A stretch of 64,000 nt of DNA from CAYRNR01 sp964425605 (GCA_964425605.1 CAYRNR010000018.1:13436-77435); one strand, 5' to 3'; positions 10,901 through 19,595 are shown, numbered from the stretch's first letter. Numbers and translations are program-made. Notes: generated by a model not told the origin, from the sequence alone.

Positions 10901-11389
10901 GAAGTACCCCAGCACGATGGCCCCCACCGCGTAGACGGCCCAGGCGTGGAGTCCCCAGTGGAAGCTGGCCAGGACCACGGCCCTGCGCGCGGCGTCGGGG
11001 GTCCCGCCCTCGCCCAGGGGGGGTGACGCGTAGTGCATCACCGGCTCCGCCACGCCCCAGAACAGGAGGCCCACGCCCATGCCCGCGGCGAAGAGCATCG
11101 CCATCCACGACAGGGTCGAGAACTCGGGCTCGTCCTCGGGGCGGCCCAGCTTCACGCGGCCGTATCGCCCCAGCGCGAGCCAGATGCACAGCAGCAGGAA
11201 GAACGTCACCACGGCCATGAAGAACCAGCCGAGGGCTCCGAATGCCGCGTCCGCGAACGCCGCGCCGTACCGCCCGAGGTCGTCGGGGAAGGCGATCCCG
11301 AAGGCCGCGATGACCCCGGTCAGCGCGATGGAGAGCGCGTACAGGGGATTTTGGGAGAGCGAGGACGCTGCGTGCTGGAGGAGTCTCAC
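8000..11389 (-). CDS. BCCT-family betaine/choline transporter fused to two substrate-binding-protein-like domains
   Basis: 1129 residues. Residues 1 to about 500 form a complete BCCT transporter: GMGVGLLFWGVAEP in TM3 and the Trp-rich SWTLTYFIWWIAWAPF segment followed by RISKGRTLREF. After a basic KRRRRKPRG stretch comes an extra hydrophobic helix ending VPGC. An OpuAC/OsmF-like glycine-betaine-binding domain follows (about 535-800, with KDFVEQHLLAEM and VMVEYTGTGW), then a second periplasmic-binding-like region (about 815-1030) and a C-terminal helix (about 1095-1115). The start is GTG; its Shine-Dalgarno is weak, but the frame begins just where BCCT proteins begin. The likely role is osmolyte uptake with a tethered binding domain. 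Confidence 0.85.
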   Translation of the reverse strand: MRLLQHAASSLSQNPLYALSIALTGVIAAFGIAFPDDLGRYGAAFADAAFGALGWFFMAVVTFFLLLCIWLALGRYGRVKLGRPEDEPEFSTLSWMAMLFAAGMGVGLLFWGVAEPVMHYASPPLGEGGTPDAARRAVVLASFHWGLHAWAVYAVGAIVLGYFGFRLGAPYLPGAPIRVAFQDRWAGPVAWLADFIGVVAVTAGVAGSLGMGIMQIQAGMNVMFGLPADSKLVSAGLMLVLVLAYMASASTGLDRGIKWLSNINIVIAIGLLLFMLVAGPTSSLLNVFVTAVGDYTSSLVGLTMRLFPYRDLSGWTQSWTLTYFIWWIAWAPFVGVFVARISKGRTLREFVLGVLFAPTLFSILWFSVFGGIAIHEDMHGVGGIADLVNEDVTVALFALLDLQPISLVLGLTSVLLIFVFLVTSADSATFVLGMLTSHGTQNPPVRRKITWGIILGVMAVALLFTDNINALKAVVVGGAVPFTFILLIQVAALLRVLKKDPDVKRRRRKPRGSSSAKGAAAALVLFTTLAVPGCTGDSDLVRVGAKDFVEQHLLAEMTADLLRGEGFDVGEIQICGDTFSCHEALYRGEIDVMVEYTGTGWIYRGGGRADRSFGVDELNEQYRGSGLTWLDPLGFDNGYEVVMRGDVARAGGVATIGDLALLDGGVRVACPGEFLQRPSDGMAAVARRHGFKVAGDPLLLESSVDRVREVIDGRVDVAVVYSTDGVMTDSRLISLDDDLGFFPPYEAAYLLRDGAAADRDRLPTTLELLSGTLDEDTMRSLNFATQVEGQGPRSVARTHLRTLDLGAPGVDAAFRKPALCVAHHPADDVGPFVTRTLAAVRETFPDRVVTLAEHDDPAGAVAGGTCRIALVGAERFFQMDGALRREERIAAAAVVGSRLVHLVRRADDDGLFHGRIGTQPRGSGGARVGELVLFAEDTEIAAYDTADRLLALVEDGDLDGALLLLPAGDDTLGRAMAGGGLQVRPLDEWVKLERAALLPFLRPARIPAGTYPRQPAAVETVSAQVVLAGPAPQLGLLGAGSGPASTLPAAAQPLAPDKVDAIAAATGAMESPDPVLPTAWDRSGISAAPTDGGHELLYTAINALVLLFLGWLAWLVVRRDDPLKETPSS

Positions 11390-11524
11390 CCCGATGGCCT
11401 ATCAGACGCGGGGTGCGGATTCAAACCGGCCGGGGGTCGCGACCAGCCATGGCCAAGGTCCTCGTGCCGTGATAGTCAAGCTGGACCCGACCGGGTGCGC
11501 CCGGCTGGAATCTGTGGAGGACTC

Positions 11525-13585
11525 ATGCGTTGCATCATCGGGACGCTCCCGATCCTGCTGACCCTTTGGATGGCTTCCTGCGGCGGGAAGGCCCCCACCG
11601 GCCCGGGGACCGCCCTGGGAGAGGCCGGCCAGGACGAGGCCGTCAACGCCGCGTTCAAGGACGCCGATGTGGCGGCCGCGGGCATGGCCGTGGCGCGACA
11701 CGTGCTGTACGGCGAGGATGCCCCCGATACGACCGAGCTGGCCGCGCTGCCGGGGCGCCGAGCGTTCGTGTGCGCGTATCAGGAAAAGCCGCGGATGATG
11801 TGCGAGACCGGGGTCGGCGACGACCTCGCGGGGTCCATCGAGGCCGCGGCGTCCGCGCTGAAGGAGGAGGCCGGCCGTCGCATCGATCCCGCACAGCGGG
11901 CGTCCATCCGGCTGAAGCTCGATGTGGTCAGGAGCGCCAAGGCCAAGACCTTCGACAAGGACGAGGACAAGCCCAAGGCCCGCCGGGTGGGCACCTACGG
12001 CTACTTCGTCAGCGGCGCGGACGGCGAGGTCTCCTGGCTGCTGCCCAGCGAGCTGCTCGAGCGGGGCATCTACGCGCCCAAGGCCAAGGCCTTCACCCGC
12101 AAGGAGGTGGCCAAGCAGCTGCGCAAGCGCAACGGCGGCGTGGGTGACCTGGACGAGGGCTTCGCCTACCAGGAGTTCAAGACGCTGTCCTGGGTGGAGA
12201 AGGACGAGCCCGGGGAGGCGGTCCCCGGCGTCTTCCGCCTGTACCGCCTCCACCCCCGCGAGTTCGCCGAGGCCACCCCCGAGGTGATGCTCCAGCGGAT
12301 GGTCTGGGCCGAGGACTATCTGATCTCGTCCATCAACGCCAAGGGCAAGATTCGATACCGCTACGTCACGACCGAGGACCGCGACTCCAGCTCGTACAAC
12401 CTGCTGCGCCACGGCGGCACGACCTACTCGATCCTGCAGGTGTACGACCGCACGCGCTTCGAGCCCTACCTGCGCGCGTCGGTCCAGGCCATGCACTACC
12501 TGTTCGACCACTGCGACAGCGACTCGCGGACCGGGCCCTGGTTCCCGGAGGACCACCCCAGCTTCGGGGACTCCCTGTACATCGTCAGTCCGTCCACTCC
12601 AGGCGCTCCCAGGGGCATGGTCAAGCTCGGCGGCGCCGGGCTCGCCCTGGTGATGATCGACCAGTACGTCGAGGCCACGGGCGACACCGAGACCTACCGC
12701 GAACAGGCGCTGGGCTTCGCGCGGTTCCTGGTCGCGTCGCAGAAGGAGGACGGCGAGTTCATCTACTTCCCGCCGCGGAGCCCCGGCGGGCCGCTGACCT
12801 CCAAGGACGACTCGCCGTACTACCCGGGCGAGGCCCTGCTCGGGTTGATCCGGCTGTACTCGTGGGACCGCAACGAGCTGTGGCTCGAGACGGCCGTGCG
12901 CGGCGCGGACTGGCTCATCGACGTGCGCGACCACGGCAAGGACGAGACCTCGCTGGCCAACGACCACTGGCTGATGCTCGCGCTGAGCTACCTGTACCTG
13001 TACACCGAGGACGAGCGGTACGTGGACCATTCCATCGCCCTGTGCCGCGCCGTGGAGTACCAGTACCTCAAGAACGAGAAGTACTGGTCCGACTACCCCG
13101 ACTTCCGCGGCGGCTACTACAACCCGCCCCGCTCCACGCCCGCCGCCACCCGCGGCGAGGGGCTCGGCGCGGTGCTGGAGACGTGCGAGCTCGCGGGCCG
13201 CGAGTGTGGCTGGATCGAGGACCTGCTCATGGAGACGGTCCGCCACGAGATGCTCAGCCAGTACGACCCGGACATGTGCTACTGGATGGAGGACCGGCCC
13301 AAGGCCTTCGGCGGCTGGAACGGCGGCCTGCTCGACATGGACATCCGCAACGACTTCGTCCAGCACAACATGAGCTCCGTCCTCGGCGCGGAGCGGCACC
13401 TGCTGCGCAAGGACGGCAAGGTGGTGCCCGGCGGCCCCGGGTGGATGGAGAAGCGGCTGGCCGGCACCGACTTCCCGGGCATCCCCGAGGACCAGATGCA
13501 GGCCCTTCGGGCGGACACCCTGCGCTACCGCGGCGAGACCCGGTGGGAGGAGACGGAAGAAACGGAGTCCGACGCCGTAGAGTGA
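11525..13585 (+). CDS. Lipoprotein with (alpha/alpha)6-barrel glycosidase-like domain
   Basis: 686 residues with signal peptide and lipobox MASC (Cys19). Residues about 270-620 show repeated helix pairs with aromatic and acidic blocks such as YNLLRHGGTTYSI, GGAGLALVMIDQYVEATGD, YYPGEALLGLIRLY and WLMLALSYLYLYT, the pattern of six-hairpin glycosidase or glucuronyl-hydrolase-like barrels. No catalytic residue can be assigned with certainty. The N-terminal 250 residues are not recognised. The ATG at 11525 follows GGAGG. It could act on exopolysaccharide in the periplasm or at the outer surface. It is followed 34 nt later by the SdpI-like gene. Confidence 0.72.
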   Translation: MRCIIGTLPILLTLWMASCGGKAPTGPGTALGEAGQDEAVNAAFKDADVAAAGMAVARHVLYGEDAPDTTELAALPGRRAFVCAYQEKPRMMCETGVGDDLAGSIEAAASALKEEAGRRIDPAQRASIRLKLDVVRSAKAKTFDKDEDKPKARRVGTYGYFVSGADGEVSWLLPSELLERGIYAPKAKAFTRKEVAKQLRKRNGGVGDLDEGFAYQEFKTLSWVEKDEPGEAVPGVFRLYRLHPREFAEATPEVMLQRMVWAEDYLISSINAKGKIRYRYVTTEDRDSSSYNLLRHGGTTYSILQVYDRTRFEPYLRASVQAMHYLFDHCDSDSRTGPWFPEDHPSFGDSLYIVSPSTPGAPRGMVKLGGAGLALVMIDQYVEATGDTETYREQALGFARFLVASQKEDGEFIYFPPRSPGGPLTSKDDSPYYPGEALLGLIRLYSWDRNELWLETAVRGADWLIDVRDHGKDETSLANDHWLMLALSYLYLYTEDERYVDHSIALCRAVEYQYLKNEKYWSDYPDFRGGYYNPPRSTPAATRGEGLGAVLETCELAGRECGWIEDLLMETVRHEMLSQYDPDMCYWMEDRPKAFGGWNGGLLDMDIRNDFVQHNMSSVLGAERHLLRKDGKVVPGGPGWMEKRLAGTDFPGIPEDQMQALRADTLRYRGETRWEETEETESDAVE

Positions 13586-13619
13586 CCATCAGCCGGGAGC
13601 CGAGAGGGGTGGTGGCGCC

Positions 13620-13952
13620 ATGCACTGGGAAGTCTTCGTCATCGTCGGGACCAGCCTGTTCGTGACCCTGATCGCGATTCCGATGACCCTGGACAAGATC
13701 CCGCCCAACGCGCTGTACGGCTTCCGGACGCCCCGGACGCTGTCCGACGAGAAGATCTGGTATCCCGCCAACCGCGCCGCCGGCCGCGCCCTGGCCCTGT
13801 CCGGCATCATCTCGGCCGTCGGGGCGGTGATCGCGGGGGCGGTCATCGACGACGCGAACCACGCCATGTTCACCGCGATGGGCGCCTTCATCGTGCCGCT
13901 GATCGTCGCGGTGGGGTACTGCTTCTACGCGCTGCACCGGATCGGGCGCTAG
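13620..13952 (+). CDS. SdpI-family membrane protein
   Basis: 110 residues with three hydrophobic helices (about 5-23, 58-78, 85-104). Between helices one and two lies the family signature: MTLDKIPPNALYGFRTPRTLSDEKIWYPAN (cited in part), with the conserved P-N-x-x-Y-G-F-R-T-P and N-R-A-A-G-R elements. SdpI proteins give immunity to toxins or act in signalling; the short single-domain form is widespread and mostly uncharacterised. Its stop overlaps the convergent neighbour by four bases. Confidence 0.8.
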   Translation: MHWEVFVIVGTSLFVTLIAIPMTLDKIPPNALYGFRTPRTLSDEKIWYPANRAAGRALALSGIISAVGAVIAGAVIDDANHAMFTAMGAFIVPLIVAVGYCFYALHRIGR

Positions 13953-15265
13953 GGTACAGCCGCGGCCACGCCTACGGCGCCCATGGTGGGGAGTCTGTCC
14001 ACGGCGTGTTCGCCGAAGCCGTGGGCGGTACCCCAGTAGACGACCGAGTCCACGGCGTTGCTGCTGTCGTCGCAGTGGTTGCCGAAGACCAGATCCAACC
14101 GGCCGTCGAGGTCGAGGTCGGCGGCGATCACACCCCTCGCCGACAGGGTCGGGAGTTCGGTGTAGCGCTCGACGTCGAAGCCCGCCGCCGATCCCCAGTA
14201 GATCACCGAGGCCACCTCGTTCGTGACGTCGTCGTGGTGGTTGGCGAACGTGATGTCGAGGTGCCCGTCGCCGTCCAGATCGGCCACGGCGTTGCCGATG
14301 GCGCCGTGGGTGGGCAAGGCGGTGGCGTCGTCGGCGGAGTACCCACCGGGCCCGCCCCAGTAGATCACCGAGTCGATGTTGTACGTCTCACCGTCGCGGT
14401 TGTTGGAGAACACGAGGTCGGGGAAGCCGTCCGCGTCGAGGTCGGCCACCGAGACGCCGATGGCCATGGACGTGGGCAGGCCCGTCCGCGCGGCCTCGTC
14501 GTACCCGTCGGCGCCGCCCCAGTAGACGAACGAATCGGTGTTGGGCGTGTAGTCGTCGTGGTGGCTGGCGAACACCAGATCCGCGTAGCCATCGCCGTCG
14601 AGGTCGGCCGCTGCGTTTCCCGCGGCGCCGCTGGTGGGCAGCTCGTCGCGGCGGTCCGGTGAGAAGCCCTCGGAAGATCCCCAGTAGACGTACGAGTCCA
14701 CCTGGTGGGTCGTACCGTCGAATCCGTTGGACACCACCACCTCGGGCCAGCCGTCCCCGTCCAGATCGGCGGCGGTGATCCCCTTGGCGCCCACGGTCTC
14801 CAGGGCCGAGCGGTGGGCCGTGGAGAGGCCGTCCGGCCCGCCCCAGTAGACGTACGAGCCCGTCGCGTGGTTCTCGCCGGCGTGGTGGTTGGCGAAGACC
14901 ACGTCGGCGTAGCCATCGACGTCGAGATCGGCGACCGCGTTCCATGTCGCATTCCAGGTGGGGAGTGCGACTTGATTCGCGGCCGAGAAGCCCTCGACGC
15001 CGCCGAAGTAGACGTGGGAGTCGATGTCCCCCTGGACGCCGTCGTGGAAGCTCGAGAACACGAGATCGGGGAAGGGATCGCAGTTCAGGGTGAGGCAGGG
15101 GGTGGTGTCGTCGTCGTCATCGGATGGGGTGCTGTCGTCGTCGTCCGTGGCGGCGGTGGTGTCGTCGTCGCCCGAGGGGGTCGCGTCGTCATCCCCGGGG
15201 GCGCCGTCTTCGCCACAGCCGAGCAGCAGCAGCGCGAAGGCGAGGACGGCGAGGTAGCGCGACAT
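13949..15265 (-). CDS. Seven-bladed VCBS/FG-GAP beta-propeller lipoprotein
   Basis: 438 residues: signal peptide, lipobox LLGC, an Asp/Thr-rich linker of about 40 residues, then seven copies of a 54-residue unit filling the rest. Each unit carries an ADLDGDG-type calcium loop and a YVYWGG strand. Seven units fit a closed beta-propeller exposed outside the cell. Domains of this type bind carbohydrate or protein partners; no enzymatic residue is visible. The stop overlaps the convergent SdpI-like gene by four bases. See the separate repeat entry for the DNA periodicity. Confidence 0.88.
   Translation of the reverse strand: MSRYLAVLAFALLLLGCGEDGAPGDDDATPSGDDDTTAATDDDDSTPSDDDDDTTPCLTLNCDPFPDLVFSSFHDGVQGDIDSHVYFGGVEGFSAANQVALPTWNATWNAVADLDVDGYADVVFANHHAGENHATGSYVYWGGPDGLSTAHRSALETVGAKGITAADLDGDGWPEVVVSNGFDGTTHQVDSYVYWGSSEGFSPDRRDELPTSGAAGNAAADLDGDGYADLVFASHHDDYTPNTDSFVYWGGADGYDEAARTGLPTSMAIGVSVADLDADGFPDLVFSNNRDGETYNIDSVIYWGGPGGYSADDATALPTHGAIGNAVADLDGDGHLDITFANHHDDVTNEVASVIYWGSAAGFDVERYTELPTLSARGVIAADLDLDGRLDLVFGNHCDDSSNAVDSVVYWGTAHGFGEHAVDRLPTMGAVGVAAAVP
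13952..15085 (-). repeat. Seven tandem 162-bp coding repeats
   Basis: The anchor CCCCAGTAGA recurs with starts at 14031, 14193, 14355, 14517, 14679 and 14841, each exactly 162 bp apart, and a diverged copy lies at 15003. The period equals 54 codons with no indel in any unit. This codes the propeller blades of the VCBS lipoprotein. Confidence 0.85.
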
Positions 15266-15274
15266 GCGCCGATC

Positions 15275-16819
15275 CTAGCAGGAGTCGCAGTCGGCCAGCG
15301 GGCTGTAGCGGATCGTGATCTCGTCGCCCGGATCAGGCACGGCGTCCGGCTGGAAGACCACGGCGTTGAGGACCAGGTCGTAGTCCCACCCGGAGTTCAG
15401 CGGGGCGCCGTCGATGCCGACCTGCAGGGTTTCGATGACGGGATCGCCGGTGAGCTCGAAGGTGTCCTGTCCGCCGACGGAGACCCCGGAGAGGCTTGCC
15501 AGCGTGGTCGCCCAGTCGACCGCATACAGGTCCACGATCTGCCCCGCGGTCATGGCGGCGGCAAGTTCGTATCGGGGTGCTGGCAGGAGAACCGCACCGT
15601 GGATCTTGACGTGGTCCGGGTTGTCCTTGAGGCCCTGGAGCGCGGAAACGTACGCGGCGACCGAGTCCGGCGACTCGTCGTCCTCGTCCGACACGACGAT
15701 CACGTGTAGGTCGGCAGTGTCACGCAGGAACCCCGCGTTGGAACCCCCGGGGTCGGTGTTCGGCGGGGAGAGGGCCTCCCAGGCCATCTGCAGCCCCCGT
15801 TGCGTGGGGGAGCCGGCGGTGCCCACTGCGACAGCGTCGGCGAACGCCGCGTGCACGTCCGGGGTTGCGGGCGTCATGATGGGCACGGCACCCTGGAGGT
15901 TCGCAGAGTCCGTGGTCACGACACCGATGTGGTAATCCACGTCCGCGATCTCGATGAGGTCCATGAAGGTCGCGAACTGGATGGCCAGCGCGGCCTGGTC
16001 CACCAGGACGAGGCCGCCGTTGTCCACCACCCACAGGATGTCGGTCCCCTCGTTTTCCTCCTGCACGAACGTGTCCTCCACCTCCGGACAGAGGTGCGCA
16101 GTGCCGTACTGGATGGCCTGCGCGGCCGGATGCGCCGGATCGTCGCTGTACACCGTCAGGTAGCCCGTATCCGGCAGCTCGTCCCGCGGCGTGTAGAAGA
16201 TCGTGAGGCTCTCCGATTCGTTGGGCTCCAGGTAGGTCCCCGGACCGAAGTAGTAGGCGAACTCGAACTCGTCGCTCGTGGGCGCGAAGACGACGTCGTT
16301 GAGTTCGAGGGCGCCCCAGCCGACGTTGGTGATGGTGATCTCCACCTCGTGCTCGCAGCCGACGCCCAGGTCGTCGAAGGTGTGCTCCGCGGGCTCGAGC
16401 TCGATCGCCGGCGCCGCGCCCATGCCGTTCAGCGACACGGTCCCGGCGGTGAGGTCCGGATCACCGGCGATGATCCACAGCGTGCCGCTGGCCTCCTCGT
16501 TGGTCACAGGGGCGAAGGTCACGGGCAGGACGGTGTGTTCGCTGGGATCCAGGAGCCGATCGAGGCCGGTCTCGTCGAGGACGAACGATTCCGAGCCCTC
16601 GACGAACAGGTCCTCCAGCCCCAGCACGGCGTTCCCGGTGTTGCGGATCGTGATCTCCTGGGTGAGCGAGGAGCCGGCCGGGACGATCCCGAAGTCCAGC
16701 GCCAGGCGGTCCAGCTTCAACCGCGCCGTCGGCGGCTCTGCCTCGACGATCTCCTCGACCTGGCAACCGGCGACGAACAGGGACAGGACGATCGCGATGT
16801 TCGGTCCACGCAGTCTCAT
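15275..16819 (-). CDS. Choice-of-anchor/VWA-like lipoprotein with degenerate MIDAS (paralogue 1)
   Basis: 514 residues, lipobox VAGC. Residues about 25-240 are two Ig-like ASPM/choice-of-anchor-type domains (LDFGIVPAGSSLTQEITIRNTGN; ITNVGWGALELNDV). A VWA-like domain follows, but the metal site reads VVDNGGLVLVDQ where its neighbour has VVDDSESMAEEQ, so the DxSxS motif is lost. The C-terminal part resembles the tail of the neighbour (PDPGDEITIRY). The ATG at 16819 was preferred to an upstream in-frame codon because the signal peptide begins there. It is tandem with the paralogue upstream, 57 nt apart. Confidence 0.8.
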   Translation of the reverse strand: MRLRGPNIAIVLSLFVAGCQVEEIVEAEPPTARLKLDRLALDFGIVPAGSSLTQEITIRNTGNAVLGLEDLFVEGSESFVLDETGLDRLLDPSEHTVLPVTFAPVTNEEASGTLWIIAGDPDLTAGTVSLNGMGAAPAIELEPAEHTFDDLGVGCEHEVEITITNVGWGALELNDVVFAPTSDEFEFAYYFGPGTYLEPNESESLTIFYTPRDELPDTGYLTVYSDDPAHPAAQAIQYGTAHLCPEVEDTFVQEENEGTDILWVVDNGGLVLVDQAALAIQFATFMDLIEIADVDYHIGVVTTDSANLQGAVPIMTPATPDVHAAFADAVAVGTAGSPTQRGLQMAWEALSPPNTDPGGSNAGFLRDTADLHVIVVSDEDDESPDSVAAYVSALQGLKDNPDHVKIHGAVLLPAPRYELAAAMTAGQIVDLYAVDWATTLASLSGVSVGGQDTFELTGDPVIETLQVGIDGAPLNSGWDYDLVLNAVVFQPDAVPDPGDEITIRYSPLADCDSC

Positions 16820-16876
16820 GGCACCCCCATGCGATCCCGTGAGTGTCCGCACGCCCGCGAGTCCTTCAAAGGGGAT

Positions 16877-18151
16877 TCAGCAGTCGGGCTGCGCATCGTA
16901 CTTCGCCGCGACGACCTGGCCGTGGCCGGGGACGTACCCGGGCTCGAACACCACGGCGTTGAGGCCGGAGTCGAAGGTCCAGCCGACGATCAGGGAGTCC
17001 TCGTCGACCGAGACCTCGAGGGAACCCTCCACGGGCACCGTGTCGAGCACGAAGGTGTCGCACGACCCGGTGGCGCACCAGGTCAGCCCGGACAGCGCGT
17101 CCACCCATGTCGGATCGTGGATGTCGGCGACCGTGCCGTGGGCCAGGGACGCGGCGTCCTCGTACCTCGACGCGGGCGTGGCGAGGATGCCGTGGATGAA
17201 CAGGGAATCCGGATCCGCGAGCAGCAGGGAGAGGGCGCTGGCGTACGCCACGACAGTGTCCGGCGACTGGTCGTCGGAGTCGGACACGAAGATGACGTGC
17301 AGGGACGCGTCGGGCCGGAGGAAGCCGTCGTTGGGGCCGCCGGGATCGGTGTTCGGGGTCGAGAGGGCCTCCCAGGCGACGCGCAGCCCCTCGTTGGGCG
17401 AGGAGCCGTCTGCGCCGAGCTGGACCGCGTCCGCGAAGGCCGCGTGTACGTCCGGCGTGCCGGAGTCCATGACCGCCGGGGAGCCGCGGAACAGCGGATC
17501 GGCGGTGCTCGCGACCGCGACGTGGTAGTCGATGCCACCCGCGGCGACGATGTCGATGAACGAGCCGAAGTTGAGGGCCAGCGAGGCCTGCTCCTCGGCC
17601 ATGGACTCCGAGTCGTCCACGACCCACAGGATGTCGGCCTGGAGGAGGCAGTCCTGGGTGAAGATGTCGGTGACCGGTGCGCTCCACACGCCGTTGCCGG
17701 TCTGGGTGGCCGTGTGTTCGGGGCGCACAGGATCGTCGCTGGCCACGCTCAGCACGCCCGTGTCCGGGATCTCGTCGCGCGGGGTGTGGCGGATCACCAC
17801 CACCTGGACTTCGCCGGGCTCGAGGAGGCTCGCCAGGCCGGACGGGGTGCTGGCCTCGAGCTCATCGCTGGTGGGATCGAACGACACGTCGAGGAGCGCC
17901 AGCGTCCCCCAGCCCACGTTGGTGATCTGGATCTCCGTCTCCTGCGTGCAGCCGATGGGCAGGTCCTCGAATGTGAACTCCGCGGGTTCGATGGCGACGG
18001 CCGGGGCGAGCCCGATCCCCTCCCAGGGGACGGCATCGGTCGGGAATCCCGGGCCGTCGGCGGGCGCGTCAGGCGTGCCGGCCGCCGATCCACATCCACA
18101 CGCGACGAGGAGCAGCGATACCTGGATCCACGGAATCCGATGTCGCGTCAC
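16877..18151 (-). CDS. Choice-of-anchor/VWA lipoprotein with intact MIDAS (paralogue 2)
   Basis: 424 residues. The GTG at 18151 gives a signal peptide with lipobox LVAC; an ATG 17 codons upstream lacks a ribosome site, and the DNA around this GTG matches the region around the start of the downstream paralogue. One Ig-like domain (about 45-150: ITNVGWGTLALLDV, HTPRDEIPDTGVLSV) precedes a VWA domain with WVVDDSESM as MIDAS. Asp-rich SDSDDQSPD and a DVHAAFADAV block are shared with the neighbour. It lacks the first Ig-like domain of the paralogue. Probably an outer-membrane-anchored binding protein. Confidence 0.78.
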   Translation of the reverse strand: MTRHRIPWIQVSLLLVACGCGSAAGTPDAPADGPGFPTDAVPWEGIGLAPAVAIEPAEFTFEDLPIGCTQETEIQITNVGWGTLALLDVSFDPTSDELEASTPSGLASLLEPGEVQVVVIRHTPRDEIPDTGVLSVASDDPVRPEHTATQTGNGVWSAPVTDIFTQDCLLQADILWVVDDSESMAEEQASLALNFGSFIDIVAAGGIDYHVAVASTADPLFRGSPAVMDSGTPDVHAAFADAVQLGADGSSPNEGLRVAWEALSTPNTDPGGPNDGFLRPDASLHVIFVSDSDDQSPDTVVAYASALSLLLADPDSLFIHGILATPASRYEDAASLAHGTVADIHDPTWVDALSGLTWCATGSCDTFVLDTVPVEGSLEVSVDEDSLIVGWTFDSGLNAVVFEPGYVPGHGQVVAAKYDAQPDC

Positions 18152-18209
18152 GCAAGCCCCGATCCGTGCGGGTGAGTGTCCGTGGATCCGGAGATCCTCC
18201 ATGCCGCGT

Positions 18210-19595
18210 TCATTCTATGGTGTCCAGCCACTGGACCTCCAGCTCTGCCGTCGTCAGCCCCAGCTCGACCACGAACGACGCCTCGAGGTCGTCGGCCACG
18301 TACAGCGCCTTGAGGGTGTCGATCCCCCAGCGGTCGCGGACGAACCCGGCGAAGTGCCCCGCGACCGGGTAGGTCACGCCGTCGTCGTAGCCCCAGAAGT
18401 CGTCGATGAGCGCGGTCAGCGGCGGGAGGTCGCCCTCGGCGAGGTACTCCGACGCCCAGTAGTCCAGCGACTGGCCCCACCACTGGTACTCCACCATCAC
18501 GGCGAGGCCCTCGCCCATCAGCGCGTAGCCGGTGTCGCCGATGCGGTGGTAGGCGACCACGTGCACGTCCTCGTGGGCGCCGATGGCCACCACGTCGGGG
18601 CCGTACACGGCGTGGACCTCGTAGTTCATGGGGATCGCGTGGGCGTTGCCGTCGTTGCCGGTGACGTCGCCCTTGGTCTCGTTGGTGGGATAGAGGTAGG
18701 TGTCGATGGGGAGGTCCAGTCCGGACACCTCGAGGACGTCGAGGAGATCCTGGTACGCGGCCTCCTGGTACTCGGCGATGGCGTCGATGTCCTGCGCCGC
18801 GAGGGTCCCGGGCGGGTAGTGGAACGTGTGGTTGGCGGCCTCGGTGTGCTCCAGCCCCTCGACCCAGGCCTCCCACTCGGCGCGCAGGTCGTCGGCCCAC
18901 GGCGCGTAGTACCCCCAGACGTCCCCGTCGCGGCACAGATCCCCCTCGAGCTGCAGCGTCCAGCCGCTGCGCACGGCCTCGTAGTCGCGGGCCCCGGTCC
19001 AGATCGTGAACGTGGCGTACGAGCCGTCCACGGAGTTGCCCACGTACAGCAGCAGCCAGGCGTCCTCGGCAAAGGGGCTGGGATGGATGAGCGCGACGCC
19101 GTTCGCGGCGCCGTCCCAGCGGTACCCGCCGAAGGTGAAGCCCTCCTCCTCGAAGTAGACGGGCAGCGCGCCGTTGAGCTCCTCGAGCAGCGGGTTGGTG
19201 GCCAGGTGGCCCACCACGAACAGGTTGCGCTGGCGATCGTCCTCGGTGAGCTCGTCGTAGGACCTCGTCTCGAGGTCGGTCACGTACTCGCGGTACCAGT
19301 CATACACCTGCGCTGCCAGGGCCTCGTCCTCGGGGGAGCTGCCGTACACCAGGATCCCGCTGTCGGCGCCGTACCAGTCCCCGAAACCGGGGCTGGCTGT
19401 GACGTCGCAGGAGTCCACCACGCCCCAGTCGATGTCCACACGGTCCCCGGGCGTGGCGTCGTCGTCGTCGCCGGTGGCGTCGTCGTCGTCGGCCGCCGTG
19501 GTGTCGTCGTCGCCGCCGAGGAAATCGTCGTCGGACGGACAGCCTGCCAGCAGCAGGAGAAGGACCAGGAGAGAACCGGGGTGTTCGTGTGCCAT
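18210..19595 (-). CDS. Lipoprotein with HExxH metallopeptidase-like domain
   Basis: 461 residues: signal peptide with lipobox LAGC, an Asp-rich linker (about 22-50) and a large domain. A gluzincin-like zinc site is visible near residue 340: HEDVH, followed about 15-20 residues later by MGEGLAVMVEY, where the Glu would be the third ligand. This matches the arrangement of peptidase MA-type enzymes, but the family was not verified. The protein is probably held on the outer membrane. It is divergent from the propeller gene at 19698. Confidence 0.72.
   Translation of the reverse strand: MAHEHPGSLLVLLLLLAGCPSDDDFLGGDDDTTAADDDDATGDDDDATPGDRVDIDWGVVDSCDVTASPGFGDWYGADSGILVYGSSPEDEALAAQVYDWYREYVTDLETRSYDELTEDDRQRNLFVVGHLATNPLLEELNGALPVYFEEEGFTFGGYRWDGAANGVALIHPSPFAEDAWLLLYVGNSVDGSYATFTIWTGARDYEAVRSGWTLQLEGDLCRDGDVWGYYAPWADDLRAEWEAWVEGLEHTEAANHTFHYPPGTLAAQDIDAIAEYQEAAYQDLLDVLEVSGLDLPIDTYLYPTNETKGDVTGNDGNAHAIPMNYEVHAVYGPDVVAIGAHEDVHVVAYHRIGDTGYALMGEGLAVMVEYQWWGQSLDYWASEYLAEGDLPPLTALIDDFWGYDDGVTYPVAGHFAGFVRDRWGIDTLKALYVADDLEASFVVELGLTTAELEVQWLDTIE

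Noticed and set aside
8348..11026. 892-codon plus-strand frame
   Set aside because: Antisense to the BCCT fusion; product is His/Gln/Glu-rich without structure, typical of GC-driven shadow frames.
15800..18175. 791-codon plus-strand frame over the paralogue pair
   Set aside because: Shadow of two lipoprotein genes, with no start signal or domain.
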